Origin: Tetmemena sp. SeJ-2015
Taxonomy: Eukaryota; Ciliophora; Spirotrichea; Sporadotrichida; Oxytrichidae
Length of the DNA stretch: 64,000 bases
Assembly (NCBI GenBank): GCA_027382625.1
Contig: JAJKFJ010022585.1
Span: 1-64,000, forward strand
Direction: 5' to 3'
The notes below the pieces were generated by a model. The model was not told where the DNA came from and ran no database searches. It saw only the letters and a list, made by a program, of their open reading frames with translations. Position numbers and translations under genes: made by a program. Of this stretch, positions 45,426 to 58,110 are shown piece by piece. Position 1 is the stretch's first letter; every line of letters starts with the position of its first letter.

Positions 45426-47958
45426 GAGATTTATAATTAACTAACTTCTATCGAAATTTTGTTAAGCAACAAAATTAATTCTATTTAATTTGATAAAGTG
45501 GTTATTTTAGAGTATTGAGAGTAAAATTAATTATTTTAAAAATGAGTTGCTAAATATTCTTTCTCCAAATAAAAAGATGACTAATTAATTATTCAAGGAT
45601 AGAGATGGTCTATTTTATTTCAAGAAAAGATCTAGAAGTAAAAAGTTATTGCGACTACAGATGTAATAAGCATTAATCTTGAAATTACCTATGATCTTGA
45701 AATTAATTTTATTTTCAAAATTTATGAAAATCAATTCTTTCCTTCATAAATTTTTCTTGATATAATTATTTTTAAATATATCCTAAACTTAAATCTCTGA
45801 ACAAAAAAAAAAAAAAGGTTCATTTTAAAATTAACAAATATTAATTTGCTTTTTAAAAAATTTTCAAATTAAAACAATTATATATTGTTTCTTTAATATA
45901 GTTTAAAACTATTTTTCTTTATAAATATAAAAATGAAATATAAATCCCCCTTTCAAGTAAATAAAAAAATTAATTTAAAGTAGTTTAAAAAAAAAAATTT
46001 TTAAAAAAAATTAAATAAATAAATGGGATTAAGTTTTAAAATTTAATTTATTTTATTGAAAAATAAAATTTTAAATTTTTTTCTTTAATTTTTTATCTCA
46101 TCAAAGTTTCCAAAAAATTTTAAGAAAAGTTTTTTGGAATTATGAAGATGTTTGAAAAAATAAAAAAAGAGCCCCAAACTTAGGGGGTAAATTTATTTAA
46201 AGAATAAGGGTTTTTTCCATTTTTAAAAACCCCTTTTTAAATTTAAAATTTTTAAATTTTGTTAAAAAACTTAGAAATTTAAATTTAATTTAAAACTCTT
46301 TGATATTTTAAAATTTAAAAATAAGAAATATTTTAGATTAATTTAAAAAATATAAAAAAAAAATACAATTTTGAAGTTTTTTGATTAATTAAAAAATTTC
46401 TATATTATATTAATCCATTTGCAAAAAAAGATTGGAATTTTATTAGTGTATGGACAAAAAAGATAAAAAGCCAGTTAAAACATATAAAGGTTATAATTTT
46501 AAAAGCTACTCAATTAACTATAAATATTCTGAGTCGAGTCTCCATAAAATCGCTGAAAATTAGCTCTTTATGATCATATTTTATTAAAGCTTTTTTCGAA
46601 AAATTATTGTTTTCATTAATTATGAATTGATTTTTTTAAGCTTTTTAGTTATTTTGAAATTGATAAGAATTAAATTTTATTTTTTTTTTTTCCTCTCTTT
46701 TTTCTTTATATTTATCCCCAAAAGCTGAAAAATAATTTAAAATTTGCTATGAACACAGGTAAATAAGTGTTTAATGTAGGGAATAATTAAAATTAGAATT
46801 CAAGCAGCTCTAATATTTATTAAGTGGTGCTATAAAATTTATCAATATTATAATATAAAAACTTGTTTCAAAAAAGTCAAACTCTTTTAGGATTTTGGGG
46901 CCAATCAAATATTTAAAAATAAATTTTTAAAAAAATTTTCTTTTTTAACATCCATTTAAAAAAAATATTTTTTAAAAAATTTAAAATTTTAAAAAAAATT
47001 TGGTTTTAAAAAATTATTGTTTTTATTAAAATATTTTCACTCTATTTAATATTTTTTAATATTTCAAATTATTATTTTAAAAAAAAAATTTAAAAAAACT
47101 ATAGATACTGGTGATATTCTCAATTAACCTCCAAAAGATTAGCCTTAAATTACATACTATTCAAATAATATTGTTCAATGGCCATAACTGCCTTATCAGC
47201 AACCTAGGCTAATGGAAAATGAAAAGACAATTAATATTTTAAAAATAAAATTACCATACTAAATAGAAAATTGAAAGATAATTAGATCTTAAAGTTTATT
47301 AAATTTCTATTCTTACTTTTGAGGAAAAATAAATAAACTTTTTATTTAATATTTAAAGGTAAACCTATTTTATTTGTGAAGGATAAAATCTTTAAGATTT
47401 CATAAAATATTGATAAAGTTAACTTTTATTTTAAATAAATAATTTTTAAAATACAACTGATGGAAAATTCTATCAAAAGTAATTTATGAAGCTTTAAATA
47501 ATTATTAATTGGATATTTTAACCGACATTAATTTGAAATATAAATTTCTTTGAAATTTAATTACCCAATGATATATATACATTAAATATTTTAAGTTATT
47601 TTTGTTTAATGATGATGCTTAAAGCTGTTAACTTCGCTTGAAGAGTGGTGGGAGATCATCCCTTTAATAAAAAAGAGAAAGCTCTAATTAACCATTATTT
47701 GAGGTATACAATAACTACATTTGTATTTTAGTATAATAATTTTGTTTTATTTGTTTCAAATATCAATAATAAAATATGTAATTTATTAAAGATATTTTTA
47801 ATATTTCATAATAAAATTTTATTATTAAATTAATAATATAATTAATTATTGAAGAATTGAAGTCAATAAAAAATTTTTAATATTCATCTATTTTAGTTAG
47901 ATTGAGATAAAGGAAGTCTTCCTGATAATTTAATAATTAATAATTAAGGGAATTTAAA
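45426..47958. other. Extremely AT-rich non-coding DNA, partly low-quality
   Basis: Germline-limited-looking DNA. Between about 45800 and 47100 it is dominated by runs of A and T of 5-15 bases with smeared words (TTTAAAAAAATT), unlike the flanks. This looks like unpolished consensus or a collapsed low-complexity tract. No genes seen. Confidence 0.6.
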
Positions 47959-48421
47959 GGGCCCCCGGATAAATAAGATAAGCCGTGACGTCAATGATAT
48001 TGCTGTGACCACTAATCTGACAAACCTACCAGCCAAATAGGGATATTAAACACGTGGCACCACCTCACATCTGAGCAGAAGCCCCCGGCTTCTGCCTATC
48101 ACCATCCAAAAAACCTAAAAGAGAAAAATTCCGTAGCTTCGGACCAGAGCAAGTCGCTTGCTCCCGTAGCTCTGCTTCGCTTACCAGCTGTATGATTGGT
48201 GTTTGGCCCTAGATTCGTCCCTCACGTCGAACACGGATTAGCGAGGGTTGATGGAACGCATCACCTTGATTATCTCTCATGAGCAGCTCAACCACCTGGC
48301 CAGGCTTTGCTCTATCCCCTTGCTCTTTTAAGCATCACCCACAACCCAACGGATACCAAACCAGAAAGGCTAGGAAAAGGGCGGAAACCGGTGGCCTGTG
48401 CCGGTTGTTGCGCCTGAAATT
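47959..48421. other. GC-rich island 1, possible structured RNA or repeat element
   Basis: About 460 bp of near-balanced base composition in DNA that is otherwise over 75% AT, with sharp edges (starting GGGCCCCCGGATAA and ending GTTGCGCCTGAAATTAC). Local inverted words include GCAGAAGCCCCCGGCTTCTGC (48077-48097, nearly perfect stem) and AGCAAGTCGCTTGCT (48149-48163). No long ORF. It shares GGTGATGCRTTC (minus strand) with island 2. I do not recognise tRNA, rRNA, SRP or RNase P signatures. Confidence 0.55.
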
Positions 48422-49140
48422 ACTTCAATTTATAATTGATAAATTTAATTAATTTTTTTTATAATTGTTAAAATTAATAGGATGAAGTCACCAATCTCCC
48501 CAAAGACTTTTACAACAGCTTTTAAAGAATCAAAGTGTTAAAATTAAAATAAGAATCTTTGTTGATTTATAATTCAAAAAAAAAAGATATTAGTAGGAGA
48601 TAATATTTTTTAATTTTTCCTCTCTAACTTATTTTAGCTCTTATTCAAAGATTACTCGAAATATAGTAAGCACATTTCTTTTTAAATATTAAATATGTTT
48701 TACACTTTATGTCAAACTAATTTGTTATAGTGCGTAAGATAGTCTTATTTTTTAGAATTAAAACTTTCTAGATGATTTACTTAGACGTTATTAGTTTTGA
48801 CTGTACATATTTTATATCATCCTAGGGAGCATTAGATTGGCCTCTAAGAATTAAAATAAGAAATGTACTTATAGTTATAAATTTGCTAATTTATAAATTA
48901 TGTATAATTTTGATGACTACTTTCATTTTCTCATTAAACTATCTATATTCTTATTAAATTAAAATAAGCTTTAATTATTAAATTGAGTATCGTTGAGTAT
49001 AAAAAAGAATAATCAACTTCCAACTTCTATAGAGAGATCAGGCATAATTAAACAACTCAAGCATTATTAAATTGGACTTCCAGAGGAAGATTAGAGATTA
49101 GGAATTAGAGTGATGTATATATATTATATACTAATTAATA
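48422..49140. other. AT-rich spacer between GC islands
   Basis: No coding or repeat signal beyond AT-rich words. Confidence 0.5.
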
Positions 49141-49334
49141 CCCCCACCTGTCCTCCCATAAATATGGGGGCTCATACGGTCTCCCTTGAATGCATCACCG
49201 GTACTCTCTAGACATACTGACCACTGACCAGAGCCCACAGCTGATAGCCGCAAGAGGACGCATGCCACTCACTGCACAGGGCAATAAGAATCCTTGCTGT
49301 TGAAACCCTCCCTGACTGAGGGCGTGACTTCGTT
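49141..49334. other. GC-rich island 2, possible structured RNA or repeat element
   Basis: About 190 bp, GC-rich, abrupt edges. It begins CCCCCACCTGTCC and contains short hairpins (CCCATAAATATGGG at 49155-49168; CCCTGACTGAGGG at 49311-49323). The minus-strand word GGTGATGCATTC matches GGTGATGCGTTC of island 1. No ORF, no recognised RNA family. Confidence 0.55.
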
Positions 49335-51297
49335 TTAAATGAATTTATTAATTAGAAATTTATTTTCAATTAATTTAGCTTATAATGAATATTTATCATT
49401 TTTTTTATGATAGGAATATATAATTTTGTGCTAATAAACAGGTATCGAATTTTCCAATAATAAATGCTAATAAAAATAATATTATAAATAATATTATAAA
49501 TTACATATTATAATATATACTGGAAATCATTAAGGCGAGGGTAATAATTTGACATTTCAAAATATTAAGAATTTTTTGCCCTATAAGGATATATGTTTTG
49601 TTCCTTTAAATCACTTATTTATAATTAGAAATTTGTAGTATTTTTTATTTCTGAAATTATTTATAACTCTTATTATAGATAGAAGAGGAGTTTCAACTTC
49701 AATCAAAAAAGAAAAAATTGGATAAATTAGCTTAGTATAAATTAGTAATGTAAGAGTTGGAATAAAAATAAACCCAACACCTCTGGTTTAAGGTAAGTAT
49801 TTTGAGAAGCAACCTTACTAACATCCCTCTTTTTTAATTAAAACTAGAGTTTTTTCATTAAAAACTTTTACTTTCTTACTTTAAATAAGCATGAAGACTT
49901 TATCTATTTTTATTTAACAAGTCAAAAGAAATATTTAAGCTAAAAATAATTACAAATAAAAGTGAGAACTGTAAATCTCAGCTAGTTTGATAAGTATTGT
50001 CTGTCTATCTTATAAAAAGTAGATATTTTATTGAAATTTAGCAATTTGAAACATTCATAAAGGTCATCAATAACATATTCTTAAGAATTTCTAAGAATTC
50101 TATATTTAAAGTTTGTTAAAATTTAAAATTCATTATTTAGGCTAGTCAGAGATCATAGCAGCTCAATAACCATTGATCGGGAGATCTCATAGTTAAAATG
50201 GAGAAAGAATTGTAAAGTAAAGTAAAGTAAAATTTTAGGAATGGAATTAATAATCAATTTTAAATCTCAGCACTTATTCAGTACTAGATAAGAAACCATA
50301 CTATTATCCTATGTAAAGAAAGAATTGTAAATAAAGATACCTTCCCTCCTAAAAGAGCAAAAGTTGTTAAGGATGAGATAATTTAAAGGACAAATATAAT
50401 TTATAAATCAGTTAAAAGTAATTATCCTGTTAATAAAATTATTTCACAAAGTGACAGGATAATAAATTAAAGATGAGAATATAATAAAAAAGAGAATTTA
50501 ATTAATTATTAGTTTCAATTAAACAAATCACTAGTAGTTGAAATGTATCAAATTTGATTCCTTTCAACTTCTGTGTGGAAGTTATAAGTTCCGAATTATG
50601 AGCTATAAACTTATATTTTGAATGCGATGAAATACAAAAATAGTGAGAGCAACTCATCTCACTAATGAACGCAATAAAGAGTCTTGAAGAAAAAAAAATT
50701 GTATTCATTTTGAAAGGCAATTGAAACAGCTGAAGTTAGGGTTGAGATTGAGCTATTACTCCTTATTGATTAATATTTTATCCAACCGCATATTTCAATT
50801 AAATTCCCAGCTATATTTTCCTCTGGGTTAATGAAACCAGCCTTCTGATTAACCCCTAGAGCCGTGAGTCCTTCCATGTTTTTTTACTCCCAAATATCAC
50901 AGAAAGGAATAATTTCTAGGAAAAATAATTTATCTACACACTTCATGAGGTATATTATACAGTTTACTAGTTTATTTGGCAATAAATTATTCTTTTTTAA
51001 GTTTGGGGGGGGGTTTAAAACGGAGAGGGATCTATGGTTACTTGAGAGGGTTCCAGGGTGGTTGATAAATTTCCATTTATCCTTTTCCTCCTTATACTGC
51101 TAAATGAATTGCTTATAAATATTTCTTTTACAGAATTCAGATTTCACAAAAATATTTTCAATAGATAAAGTAAAGAAATTATTATAAATCATTGAAATGA
51201 TGAATGATTTGCTTTATTTAAGATAGTAAAGCTATCCTTATCTTATTAAAATTGAGATCAATTTATAAATTAATTACTAAATAAAAATAGTAGTGCT
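49335..51297. other. AT-rich non-coding DNA
   Basis: No conserved coding signal. Short open frames at 50502-50720 and 50864-51103 lack protein-like composition. A tandem AAAGT/AAGTA run is at 50214-50230. Confidence 0.5.
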
Positions 51298-54200
51298 AGT
51301 CCTGCAAAGGCTAGAGGCAATATTCAAAATGAGGAAAGTGAGTCTTCTGATCATAATGCTCAAATGATTGAATAGCAAGAGCAAAAAACTGAAACAATTA
51401 CATCTCTAGATGTGGTTGCAGAATAAGTACAAGAAATTTCCTCTTATGGACCGTTATTTGAGAGGATAGGATAAATAGGATAGGGCGATAGTTAAAGAAG
51501 CAATATTGAAATTGAAGAATTTAAAAACTTAGAAGAAAGCCCAAGATAAGACACATCACACCCAAATAACCATTAGAATTTAGACAATTATTAATTAAGC
51601 TTGTCTTAATTAATTGAATGTTCGTATGTTAGTAGATTGATTATATTTAATTAATTCAATTTTTAATAGAAATATATATTAATGAGTCTCTTTATAATAG
51701 AATAATAAATCATAGTTATCTTCAGATTATACTGATGAAAAGCAATTATTAAAGTATATTTAAGCAATATATATTGCTATTTAAGTGAATTCATTTTTTT
51801 GATAATTTTAAAGTTTTCTTTTTTTTTGAATAGTAAACTTGCTTTCATTAATAATTCTTCAAATAGATTTTATAACCAAGCCTTAATTTATGTAGGAGGA
51901 CTCCTCTTCTTATTAACATAATTACGATCATCAAAAAATTCTAGTTTAATACTAAGAAAACTACATATCATATTTCGCTATTTTTAAAATACCTTGGTCT
52001 AATAAATTATGAAGTATAATAATGAATATATAGATCAAACATCTTCAACTGACATATTCAGTGGGCAAAATCAATCTAAATTTGTTCAGAATTTATCAAC
52101 TCAGGGTATAGTTTAACTTTAATTAAACGATGAAGCATATTTATAAAATCATTTATTTTTTAAAAAATTAAAAAATTTTATTTTAATTTTTAGAGTACTT
52201 ATTTTAAAAATCCTAATAAAGAATTTAGATACCATTAACTAGAAGATTATTTTTTAGCAATTACTGCATAGATAAATTAAATTAGATTACTTGAACTGAA
52301 TAGCTATTCTAGAATATTCATGACTCATTATGATTCTTAAGTATAATTGAAGATACATATTTATATCTACCTTGTAAAATTTTTATTTAATTTTCACGAT
52401 GAATCACCTTCTCAGATTTAAAATATCTCTGCTAATTTTGTAGTTAATAATAATACAGGAGTGTAAAAATAGAATTAAGCAATTTAATCTGCTATTTCAA
52501 CAGTTGTGACTATTCAAAATATACAGTACTCTGAAAACTAAGGTTATATCGAAGTGAAAAATGTATATCTCAAAGATTTCTTTAGATCATTCTCTCCAAT
52601 CAGTAATCGCTCACAAGAAAATAAGAAAAGAATATTATTTTGCTATGCAAACTATTAGAATTTCGTTTTACTTTTTTATTTATTTTCTTAAACTACTGCA
52701 TCTTATTCAATTTATTTCATATAGGCATCAAATGGATCATCTTCCTCCTCTTACTATACAAGACTTGGAGTTCCCGTCTTCAGAGTAAGAGTATAGTTCA
52801 ATTATTAATATACTTATAATGGTTTCACTTTTATAAAGTTTGCAGAGAGAGTGCCGATAAAAGATAAACCCCCTTTTATAAATAAAAAGAAGTAATAAAA
52901 TTAAATCAAGTTTTTTTTTCCTCAAAAGCATTATCCTAATATAAATTGATGTATTCTCAATCTTTTTTTTCAAAGTTAAAACTTGCTATTTCTTTTAATC
53001 GCTTTAATTAAATATTTTTCCATGCTCATTAAAGTTTTGAATTCAGGTAATTAAATTCATTTTTATTATGATAAAAATTAAAATGAATGAATATTTTGTT
53101 TAGTATATGTTTTGATTCTTTTGAAGTCAATCTGGTCCATTAACTCTAGTCATAAAAGGAAGAGAAAAAGTATTCAACTTCAATTGTTGAATCTTTTATC
53201 TCACAATTTTTGGATTCAAAGAGTCAATTATTTTAGAACTAAAAATTATTTATCTTTTATAATATCTTCCCTTAGCTTAAAATGAAGGCGTTTCTAGTCA
53301 CTCGCTTTTTTCAAGAAAATAATATCTCGATTAAAATAATAAAAAAATACCAATATTTTAGTCAACATTCATTTTAAAAGGTCATATACTGATCGATCAT
53401 CTTGTTGTTTAATTTATAAAATAGAGTTAATTTTTTTTAGAAACCGTAAGAAAATATTATTTTAAGGCAATTTGAAAGAAAGTAGTCTGGATATAAAAGC
53501 ATTCTAAAAAAACATTTAGATGAAATTTTGAGGTAATAAGTAACTTTAAAAATTTTTAAATTTTAAATCAAATTATAATATCAAGTTCAAATACTAATTC
53601 CGAATACGAAATTGGTCAAAAGAATGAAGAATTTATTGTAGGAGATAAAATCTTTTCTAATTAATAATTAAGTTCATAGGATGATGGACCCTATCATAAC
53701 CTAGGACAAAGAAAATAAAAAGTATTTTGAACAATTAATTTATTTAATCTTATATTTAACTTTACTTATTATTCATTAGATACCTATAATTAATTCTATA
53801 ATAATATTATAAATCTACTTATTATAAAAGATAAAGAAATTGGTTAAAATTATTTATTCTTTTATAAAACTTGCTATTTGATTTAATTTAACTATTTATT
53901 ATTCTGATTTAAAAAGAAAGGATGGTGTAAAACAGATGATTTAAACTTCACAATAGTTATAATAGTAATTGGGCTTGCACGAAGAATATCTTTAAAATTA
54001 GATAAGAGCAAATTTCTAAGAGTAGTCTTTGTTTTTGCAAGCTAATGGTGTCGATTACACTTTGCAATAATAACTATCAATTTTTAATGGTTTGAGCCAA
54101 ATAAAACAAAGTGTCACCTCTTCAAATCAAATTTTGAACGTAGGGTATTCTTAAATAATATCATAAGATGCAAACAGAAAGCCAATTATAGGAAGTTTCT

Positions 54201-54400
54201 TCAAAGATTTTGACCCCACTTAGGATGATAGAACAAATCTCTAAATAAAATATGTGACAGGAGAAATTTAAAAAGCTTAAGATCAAAATGATATTAGATT
54301 TTTCTAACATAATAGAGGGTACCTTACAAATTACTAAGGGGATTTAGAGAATTATAATGTGTTGAATCGTCAAGATTAAAAAGTCTAATATAACATTTAA
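51298..54400 (+). CDS. IES-dense unknown gene (coding fragments)
   Basis: Several plus-strand blocks have clear protein-like composition with Gln from TAA/TAG: about 51300-51600 (NEESESSDHNAQMIEQQEQ; LFERIGQIGQGDSQRSNIEI), 52012-52140 (MKYNNEYIDQTSSTDIFSGQ), 52390-52660 (SAISTVVTIQNIQYSENQ; VYLKDFFRSFSPISNRSQEN) and 53905-54400 (VKQMIQTSQQLQQQLGLHEE; SIFNGLSQIKQSVTSSNQ; GSFFKDFDPTQDDRTNLQIK). The gaps are 300-1200 bp of AT-rich DNA, so IES content exceeds MDS content, unlike 1-43 kb. Order and joins are unresolved and the gene may be scrambled. No family is recognised; Gln/Ser richness resembles other hypotrich regulatory proteins. Confidence 0.5.
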
Positions 54401-57400
54401 TTTAAATATCAAATATCTTTTAATTAATTAAAATTATATATAAATAGAAATAATAAACTGCCTTCACATGTCTACCTGAATATGTCTAAGAACTGAATTT
54501 CTCTCACTTCTTTATATGTAATCCAAATTCAACCGCCAGATCTTCACTCGCTAAAAAGGGAAGTTTGATTTGTAGTTCTGCTTCAGCAATAAATGAGTTA
54601 ATATAAGCAATCTCAGTTTTAAATGATGAGTAATTAGTTTTTATATTATTTAAATCCTAATTTAAAGAAATAAGATTTAAGAAATTTATAATTCGCATTT
54701 TAAAAATATTTTATCTTAAATATTAGGCATAATAAATAATACTTAATCTTATAAGTTATTAACAAAATAAAATTATAATCATTAGAAAGGAAATTATTTT
54801 AACCAAATTTTACATGCTATTTAGAATATATTTTGATTAAATTTAAAAGAAATTTTGCCTTAAAATCCCAATTCTGCAAAAACTTAATAGATATTTCATA
54901 AAGCTAAATGAGATTTAAATTAAATATTTTTTTTGTATTATACTAAAATAAATCTAATTAAAAAAGTATTTTAGGAGTTTTAGTTGAAATGACTAATATT
55001 TTTAAAATCATTAATCCAGCATAATGTGTAGGATAACTCATTTTAGAGTAATTATTTACAAAGTCTATAAGATAATTAGGATGAAGAATAAAATGAGGGC
55101 TCGAATTAATATTTCGTTGCTATGAGAGTGAAGGTAATGATTAAAAAGAAAAAGATAATTATTTGTAATCGGCTTCTTAAGAAAAGGATGAATATTAAGA
55201 CATTTTAATTTTAACAGAGTTACGACTTTAAGAAAAGCAATGAACTTACGGAATAATTCTATCGTATAAAAAGTATATCCTCATATTTAATTTGAAAATA
55301 AAAGGTAATGCAAGTGAGGAAAATAGATTAATAAACAATAAGAAAGTTATAAATCAAATAGGATAAATGCCAATCATATTTTGAAATAGGGCGATCTACT
55401 TTGGTTTAAACTTATAGATCTTGAGAATAACTTATTTATAAAAAAGAAAGCCTAATAAATTTCTCAAAAATCTGATTCTTACTTTGATTAAGAGCAAAAT
55501 GATGTTATAAAGGGTAATTAACTAAATCTAAAGTAATAAAAACATAAGGAAATAAAGTCGTCAGTTAATAAAAATAGAGAAGATATATTCATGTGAAATA
55601 AAAAACTTACAAATTAAAATAAAATTATTAAACTTGCGTTTAATATTTAAGTTAAGAGAAAAAAAAACATAAATTTGAAATTCATTCAAGAAATTTAATA
55701 ATTTTATCGTTAATAAGCAAAGACTTACATCAATATCATAAAATATTATTATCTTACTATGCAGTTTAATTAAATAATTTAAATAATAAAAATTGGGAAA
55801 GTAGCGATGATATTCTGCATTATTTTTTATTAAAGTAGCACAATAATTATCTTATAAAAAAATAAGATTTCTTCAAAAGTCATAAAGAATGATTTAAATA
55901 CTTCATTCAAAATTATAAATTAATAAATTTAATACCAATAAGAGATTAATTAGCCAAATTTTAATTAATAATTTTACTGTGATCTAGATGACTCTTTATA
56001 TTTTTGCCAATTCCTCCAATTATAATCTTAAATTTTCTTAATAAATTAAAATTATTTCCATTATATTAATTAACAATAGATTTATTTAGTAATTAATGAA
56101 CTAAGCAATTGAATGCAAAATTATTTGAATTTGTAGTAATTCTTTAGTAAATTCTTTTGATTGCCAGGTTCAATTGTTTCCAAAAATTTAGGAGGACAAA
56201 TTTTAATTAGAGGATAATGAAATTATCTGCTGTTATTTATTTATTTTTGTATTTATTGACTTAAGCACTGATTTTTTCAATAATAAGCTTGAGACTCCAT
56301 TTTTACCTTTTTATAAAAATTTAAATAAAATGCTTGTATATTATAGCAATTTATCTTTATTAAGTTTTAAATAAATTATTGACACATACTCTTAAAATTC
56401 CTGTTGGATTTTCATATTTTTCTTGAATTTTTGAATATGAAGGTTATAAACTATTTAGTAAAAGATGTCTTGCATTTAGTGAATAATTTGAGTAGTTAAA
56501 AGCAGAATGGTCAGGTTTAATAAGTATTTAATTATAATTCCAATCATAATCTGACAAGAACTCATTCGCGCTCATCTTACAAAGCGATGTCATTAGAGGC
56601 ATGCAATTGGCTATCGAAGCAATAATTATGTTAGAGCTCGTTATTACATTAAAAACCCATTTAATTTTTAAAATACTTCCAATTTGCAGAAGACATAAAT
56701 TTAAAATAAAATAATTCAGTTAAAAAAATTAATTTTTTTTATCACCAAATATTTAACAAATACGTTGATGTAATTTCAGACTAATCTCATCGATCCAGTT
56801 CTCATAGTTAAACTTCTTAAAAATCTAGTATTATTAACTTCTATCCTATTATACAAAATAAATCTGAGCAAAAAACCATAAAGAAAACAGTTCTTATAAC
56901 TAGGGAAAAGTAACATTCGCAACTTATTTAAACAAGGAAGAAAATAGAAGTATAAGAAGAAACGAAATCAAACACAAAAACAATCTCAATTATAATTCAA
57001 ATAAAGTTAAAATCTCTTTTATTATTCAAATTAATCAAAATTTATACTTCAGCATATCACAATATAAAATTAATTTTGGAAAAATGAAATTATATTTTTA
57101 TAAGAAATCTCCAAGAATAGAAATAGATTTCTTTCTTCAGATGAATCCTTCGAAAAGCAACAGCTAAAATCATCTAAAAGTAATAAATATAATTATTGGA
57201 TCAACTTATCAACAAATAAACATAGTATATTCATTATCAACTAAATTGAATAATAAAATTTTCAATATACTTGGAAAAAAACTATTATATTTTTATCTGA
57301 CGATTTTTAACAAAAAAAACTTTTCATTATCGTTTCATTTATTTATACTTATTTTATTTATCATCACCTTGATTGGCGACTGCTATATTTTAAAAATAAA

Positions 57401-57780
57401 TTTCAAAAAGTAGTTCTCATTTTTGTTTTAGAGTTTAAGATAATTGTCATGCCATACACTTCTCTAAAACAATAGATAGGCAAAAATTAATGAGAATTGA
57501 TACTAAAACGCAATTCTTCCGTAATATTTTTGGATTAAAGCAATTTTTGAATTGTCTTAATTACTTATTTCCTTTAATTTCGGCTAGTACTTCTATTTAA
57601 AAATTGTATGCATTGAAACTATTTTTAAATAACTATATTTATATTGTTGTATAAAAATTTATAATTATAAGAGTGTGGTGAAATTGAGAGGGAGGAAGTA
57701 GGCTTTTAAAATAGGAACTGGTATAATAGAAGTAATTATTTAAATTTATAATAAGAATATATTAAGAGGAAGAAGGGAAC
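54401..57780. other. AT-rich DNA with scattered coding fragments
   Basis: Short protein-like plus-strand pieces occur at 54480-54590 (EFLSLLYMQSKFNRQIFTRQ), 54985-55075 (MTNIFKIINPAQCVGQLILE), 55115-55250 (YESEGNDQKEKDNYLQSASQ) and 57120-57250 (FLSSDESFEKQQLKSSKSNK). The rest is A/T-rich. They may be further MDSs of the preceding locus. None can be joined confidently. Confidence 0.35.
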
Positions 57781-57789
57781 TCATTAGAA

Positions 57790-58110
57790 TCCACTTTGGC
57801 TTTTTCACAGTACTGACGACTATACTTTTTAAATAATAGATTCTCAAATCCTAAGCGAATCAAATGATCTCTCTGACTTTTGTTGCTATAGACTAAAATA
57901 GCTCTTTCCTGGAGCTCCTTATCCTATATATCCTTGAGCCAGTTAATGCTAGAGTAGTGGCTAAGGATCGCCTTCCAGATTCAAGCTAGTCTAATCTGCC
58001 CTCCTCGCATTTTTTTCTTGAGCTCCGGCATCTTTTGATGTACCATCCTGCGCTCGCTTTTTCACTAGCCACACGTGCTTGGCACTTGTGAGCCCCGACT
58101 TTTCTCAAAA
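57790..58110 (-). CDS. C-terminal coding fragment, unknown, GC-richer than surroundings
   Basis: Minus strand: SGLTSAKHVWLVKKRAQDGT then, after a one-base frame change near 57985, WKAILSHYSSINWLKDIQDK and HLIRLGFENLLFKKYSRQ, ending around YCEKAKVDSNEFPSSS. Composition resembles the 60.2-64 kb genes more than the neighbouring AT-rich DNA, so it may be a third gene of the same element. No family recognised. Confidence 0.45.

Noticed and set aside
48240..48330. tRNA gene in GC island 1 (minus strand, GGTTGAGCTGCTCATGAG)
   Set aside because: No T-arm GTTCRANNC, and the acceptor and anticodon stems cannot be paired.
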